A DNA stretch of 16,323 nt, taken from NCBI GenBank assembly GCA_900542795.1, contig UQPD01000046.1:1-16323 (forward strand). Reading direction: 5' to 3'. Below are positions 14,767 through 16,323 of this stretch, one piece after another. The notes under the pieces are model-generated. The model worked only from the letters and a program-made list of their open reading frames with translations. It did no database searches and had not been told where the DNA came from. The first letter of the stretch is position 1. The number at the start of each line of letters is the position of its first letter. The stretch is from an uncultured Prevotella sp. Its GTDB lineage: Bacteria; Bacteroidota; Bacteroidia; Bacteroidales; Bacteroidaceae. The translations under genes were made by a program, and so were the position numbers.

Positions 14767-14791
14767 ACGTAAGAAATATGTAATTTATGTG

Positions 14792-14822
14792 CAAAGATAG
14801 TGCAAGGTGAGCGCATAGCAAA
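14792..14822 (-). promoter_or_regulatory. Promoter of guaA
   Basis: On the minus strand TTTG (14819-14822), exactly 19 nt, then TATCTTTG (14792-14799), followed by CA. This is a full match to the Bacteroidetes consensus. The start would be near 14788. The whole promoter is one copy of the repeat described at 14791-15000. Confidence 0.85.
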
Positions 14823-14846
14823 ACAAAAAAAGCATTTTTTTGTTTT
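14820..14846. repeat. 12-bp A/T hairpin abutting the guaA -33 box
   Basis: AAAACAAAAAAA (14820-14831) pairs perfectly with TTTTTTTGTTTT (14835-14846) around GCA. It overlaps the TTTG of the guaA promoter and lies upstream of it in the minus direction, like an A/T-rich UP element. Confidence 0.7.
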
Positions 14847-14906
14847 ACTTTGCCGAACCGCAGCCTATCTTCGCGAAGCATAGATAGTGCAAACCGAGCA
14901 TAATAC

Positions 14907-14935
14907 AAAATGAAAGGCTAAAAGTCTTTCATTTT
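14907..14935. repeat. 10-bp hairpin abutting the -33 box of repeat copy 2
   Basis: AAAATGAAAG (14907-14916) pairs perfectly with CTTTCATTTT (14926-14935). It overlaps the TTTG of the second promoter-like copy, in the same relative place as the 14820-14846 hairpin but with a different sequence. Confidence 0.65.
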
Positions 14936-15025
14936 TATTATCGAGGTGCAGCCTATCTTCGCGAAGCAGAGATAGTGCAAGGTGAGCGCATAGCAAAGCA
15001 TTTAAAAAAACAGATTACTAAAAAA

Positions 15026-15073
15026 GTGGTTCTAATAATCTGATATATTATCTAACAGATTTATTAGAACCAC
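15026..15073 (-). terminator. Terminator of the GH25 lysozyme gene
   Basis: GTGGTTCTAATAA (15026-15038) pairs perfectly with 15061-15073; the stem extends with ATCTG/CAGAT if one T is bulged. On the minus strand the stem is followed by a T-run (A-run at 15020-15025). It lies about 100 nt after the lysozyme stop. Confidence 0.8.
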
Positions 15074-15173
15074 CCTTCAGTTCACTATTACATAAGATGT
15101 AAGCATGCACCGTATACACCTATAATATATATAGGTAACAATTTATCGTTACCCAAAAGTTGTATGTCGTGCA

Positions 15174-16013
15174 TTACATCATTACCTGATTGAGTGAATA
15201 ACTACCCATAATTTTCGAACGATCTACATGACCACGAATACCAGGGATAGAACCACGTGAGGTATACTGCCACATGATATAATCCTTACCATCGTTAAGA
15301 GTCGGAGAATCGTTACGATAACGAGCAATCATAAAGTGGTAGTCGGTAAACTCACCTTGCAAATAGCTGTTGTAGAAATTGTGGTAAGTATAAAGCAAAG
15401 GCTTTTTGCCATAGAACTCTGTAACTTTTTCGATAAAAGATCGGAGGTCTGAAATAAAAGCTTCAGAACTAACCGAACCACGATGTTCAATATCAATAAT
15501 AGGCACAAGGTCTTGATTATCAATTTTCACCACCGAGGTCATGTTTTCGAACTGCTTTTGCCAATCGATGTTGGGACGATAAAAATGATAACTGCCTACA
15601 CTCAATCCCACTCGACGTGCTTCAGACAAGTTACGCTCGTAAGTGTCATCTACAAGCGAAGCGCCCTCTGTGGCTTTGAGATATACATAAGAAATAGGCG
15701 TGCCATTAACCACCTCATCCCAGTTAATGCTTCCCTGATAGTGAGAAACGTCAATACCTTCTTTATACTTTGAATTGATACGCGCATTGCTTGTACGCAA
15801 GAACACGGCAGCGGCATGCATCATACGCTTTTCACCTACAGACTTTGCTGCTAAAGCATCGGGCTCATCACAAATAACCTCGACTACTTGTCCATGTACT
15901 TTTTCTTTTTTACGCGCTTGCATAGGACTTGCTGCTGACGCCAATAAAGCTACAGCCAACAAGCATCCTCCCAATTTATGTATGTTACCTTTGAAAATCT
16001 TTTTCATATCCAT
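15174..16013 (-). CDS. Secreted GH25 family lysozyme (muramidase)
   Basis: GH25 enzymes cut the beta-1,4 bond between N-acetylmuramic acid and N-acetylglucosamine in peptidoglycan. Numbered from ATG 16013 (279 aa): a signal peptide (MDMKKIFKG, hydrophobic CLLAVALLASAA, probable cleavage after SPMQA) leads to a single GH25 barrel. It begins YKEGIDVSHYQG (D88), with YVYLKATEG, GSYHFYRP, the acidic pair in PIIDIE (D174, E176), LLYTYHNFY and the closing MWQYTSRGSIPGI.GHVDRS. An in-frame ATG at 16049 is rejected because a -7 box lies between it and 16013; ATG 16007 is an equal alternative. It likely acts in the periplasm or outside on the cell's own or competitors' walls. No immunity gene, CBM or SH3 domain is seen. 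Confidence 0.92.
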   Translation of the reverse strand: MDMKKIFKGNIHKLGGCLLAVALLASAASPMQARKKEKVHGQVVEVICDEPDALAAKSVGEKRMMHAAAVFLRTSNARINSKYKEGIDVSHYQGSINWDEVVNGTPISYVYLKATEGASLVDDTYERNLSEARRVGLSVGSYHFYRPNIDWQKQFENMTSVVKIDNQDLVPIIDIEHRGSVSSEAFISDLRSFIEKVTEFYGKKPLLYTYHNFYNSYLQGEFTDYHFMIARYRNDSPTLNDGKDYIMWQYTSRGSIPGIRGHVDRSKIMGSYSLNQVMM

Positions 16014-16018
16014 GCTTG

Positions 16019-16026
16019 CAAAGTTA
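16019..16026 (-). promoter_or_regulatory. -7 box (TAACTTTG) before the lysozyme gene
   Basis: TAACTTTG on the minus strand fits TAnnTTTG and is followed by CA; the -33 position reads TTGC (16046-16049), a partial match. The box ends 5 nt before ATG 16013, so the mRNA would be nearly leaderless, and starts upstream of it are unlikely. Confidence 0.55.
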
Positions 16027-16134
16027 TGAATATCTGATGTTTTACGCAAGAAATTAGTTCATTTTTTAGGTAGTTTTACGAAAATTGAGAGCCATTACAT
16101 GATTATACCCTTGTAAAAAATGATTTTTAAAGCC

Positions 16135-16269
16135 CTATAATGGCAATAGTTCACGAAAACGAAGTTCGTGTTTTTTCTTTTCGTCCTCGCTTATTTCTTG
16201 TTCGTCCAACCATTTACAAAAGGCTTGGATAGCTAATGTGTGCATTTGTGCTCGTCCTGCATTCAAGCC
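16135..16269 (-). CDS. C-terminal fragment of an unidentified protein, cut by the contig end
   Basis: An open frame on the minus strand runs in from the end of genomic sequence and stops at TAG (16135-16137). The last 44 residues include NAGRAQMHTLAIQAFCKWL and a charged helix DEQEISEDEKKKHELRFREL. It is too short and too generic for me to name. Its open frame across the whole 135 nt and its position in line with the neighbouring minus-strand gene support it being real. The upstream codons beyond 16269 are adapter and must not be translated. Confidence 0.5.
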   Translation of the reverse strand, partial: GLNAGRAQMHTLAIQAFCKWLDEQEISEDEKKKHELRFRELLPL

Positions 16270-16323
16270 CTGTCTCTTATACACATCTGACGCTGCCGAC
16301 GATCTTACGCGTGCAGATCTCGG
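16270..16323. other. Nextera/Illumina adapter read-through (non-genomic)
   Basis: 16270-16288 is the 19-bp Tn5 mosaic end used in Nextera libraries (CTGTCTCTTATACACATCT). It is followed by GACGCTGCCGACGA (16289-16302), an 8-base index TCTTACGC (16303-16310) and GTGCAGATCTCGG (16311-16323), which matches the reverse complement of the i5/P5 adapter with one mismatch (C for T at 16314). This is library DNA left in the assembly. Confidence 0.97.

Larger units (their letters stand above)
14791..15000 (-). repeat. Three tandem promoter-bearing repeat copies
   Basis: Copies repeat every 87-88 nt. Each carries on the minus strand TTTG, exactly 19 nt, then TATCTnTG: 14819-14822 with 14792-14799 (TATCTTTG, perfect), 14906-14909 with 14879-14886 (TATCTATG), and 14994-14997 with 14967-14974 (TATCTCTG). 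Copies 2 and 3 also hold a 32-nt core (14860-14891 and 14948-14979, 31 of 32 identical) that folds CTATCT against AGATAG around TCGCGAAGC. Copy 1 keeps only the promoter half. The 407-nt gap 14767-15173 holds this block plus the lysozyme terminator; no gene is seen in it. Confidence 0.85.

Noticed and set aside
14767..14791. Purine riboswitch upstream of guaA
   Set aside because: The predicted leader is about 22 nt, far too short for an aptamer, and no conserved purine-riboswitch core is visible.
15118..15153. Two short inverted repeats (ACCTATA/TATAGGT and GGTAAC/GTTACC) after the lysozyme stop
   Set aside because: Only 6-7 bp, AT-rich and without T-runs; the true terminator lies further on at 15026-15073.
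15955..15972. Lipobox (LGGC) in the lysozyme signal peptide
   Set aside because: The Cys comes before the hydrophobic core instead of after it, so a normal signal peptidase I signal is more likely.
16014..16049. Longer start of the lysozyme gene at 16049
   Set aside because: A -7 box at 16019-16026 lies inside this stretch, and a normal signal peptide begins at the later Met.

Overview
The window looks like one complete draft contig from a Bacteroidales bacterium, most likely Prevotellaceae (genus not determinable by eye). The reasons are: promoters of the Bacteroidetes type (TTTG, about 19 nt, TAnnTTTG) in front of several genes; no clear Shine-Dalgarno sequences; moderately AT-rich DNA; protein sequences that read like Bacteroides/Prevotella orthologues (PdxA, SmpB, RNase Z, MenF, MenD, GuaA, GH25 lysozyme); and two kinds of intergenic palindromic repeat. 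The left edge falls inside a repeat. The last 54 bases are not genomic: they are a Nextera mosaic end plus Illumina i5 adapter, so the real DNA ends at about 16269.

Layout. 1-328: palindromic repeat cluster and a hairpin with a T-run. 329-5868 (+): pdxA, then a tight group of a nucleotidyltransferase, an ATP-grasp enzyme, a CDP-alcohol phosphatidyltransferase, an LPG-synthase/UPF0104 membrane protein and a HAD hydrolase. This group reads like a pathway that activates a polar headgroup, attaches it to a lipid, moves it across the membrane and dephosphorylates it; the headgroup is unknown. 5889-5944: convergent terminator. 5948-9327 (-): an RNA-metabolism block. rnz has its own promoter-like box; a DbpA-type DEAD-box helicase, a DMP19/DUF4375 protein and smpB follow as an operon with a strong promoter and a hairpin leader. 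9328-9462: divergent control region with interlocked -7 boxes. 9463-12965 (+): mazG-menF-menD, almost without gaps, giving house-cleaning NTP hydrolysis and the first two committed steps of menaquinone synthesis. 13030-13076: terminator between converging menD and guaA. 13156-14766 (-): guaA (GMP synthase). 14774-15000: three tandem, promoter-bearing repeat copies upstream of guaA. 15026-15073: terminator. 15174-16013 (-): secreted GH25 lysozyme. 16135-16269 (-): C-terminal end of an unidentified gene cut by the contig end.

No rRNA, tRNA, CRISPR array, IS element or phage genes were seen. Most genes are ordinary core metabolism. The points most worth a second look are the tandem promoter-like repeats in front of guaA, the uncharacterised lipid-headgroup cluster, the 5'-terminal hairpin of the helicase mRNA, and the adapter at the contig end.
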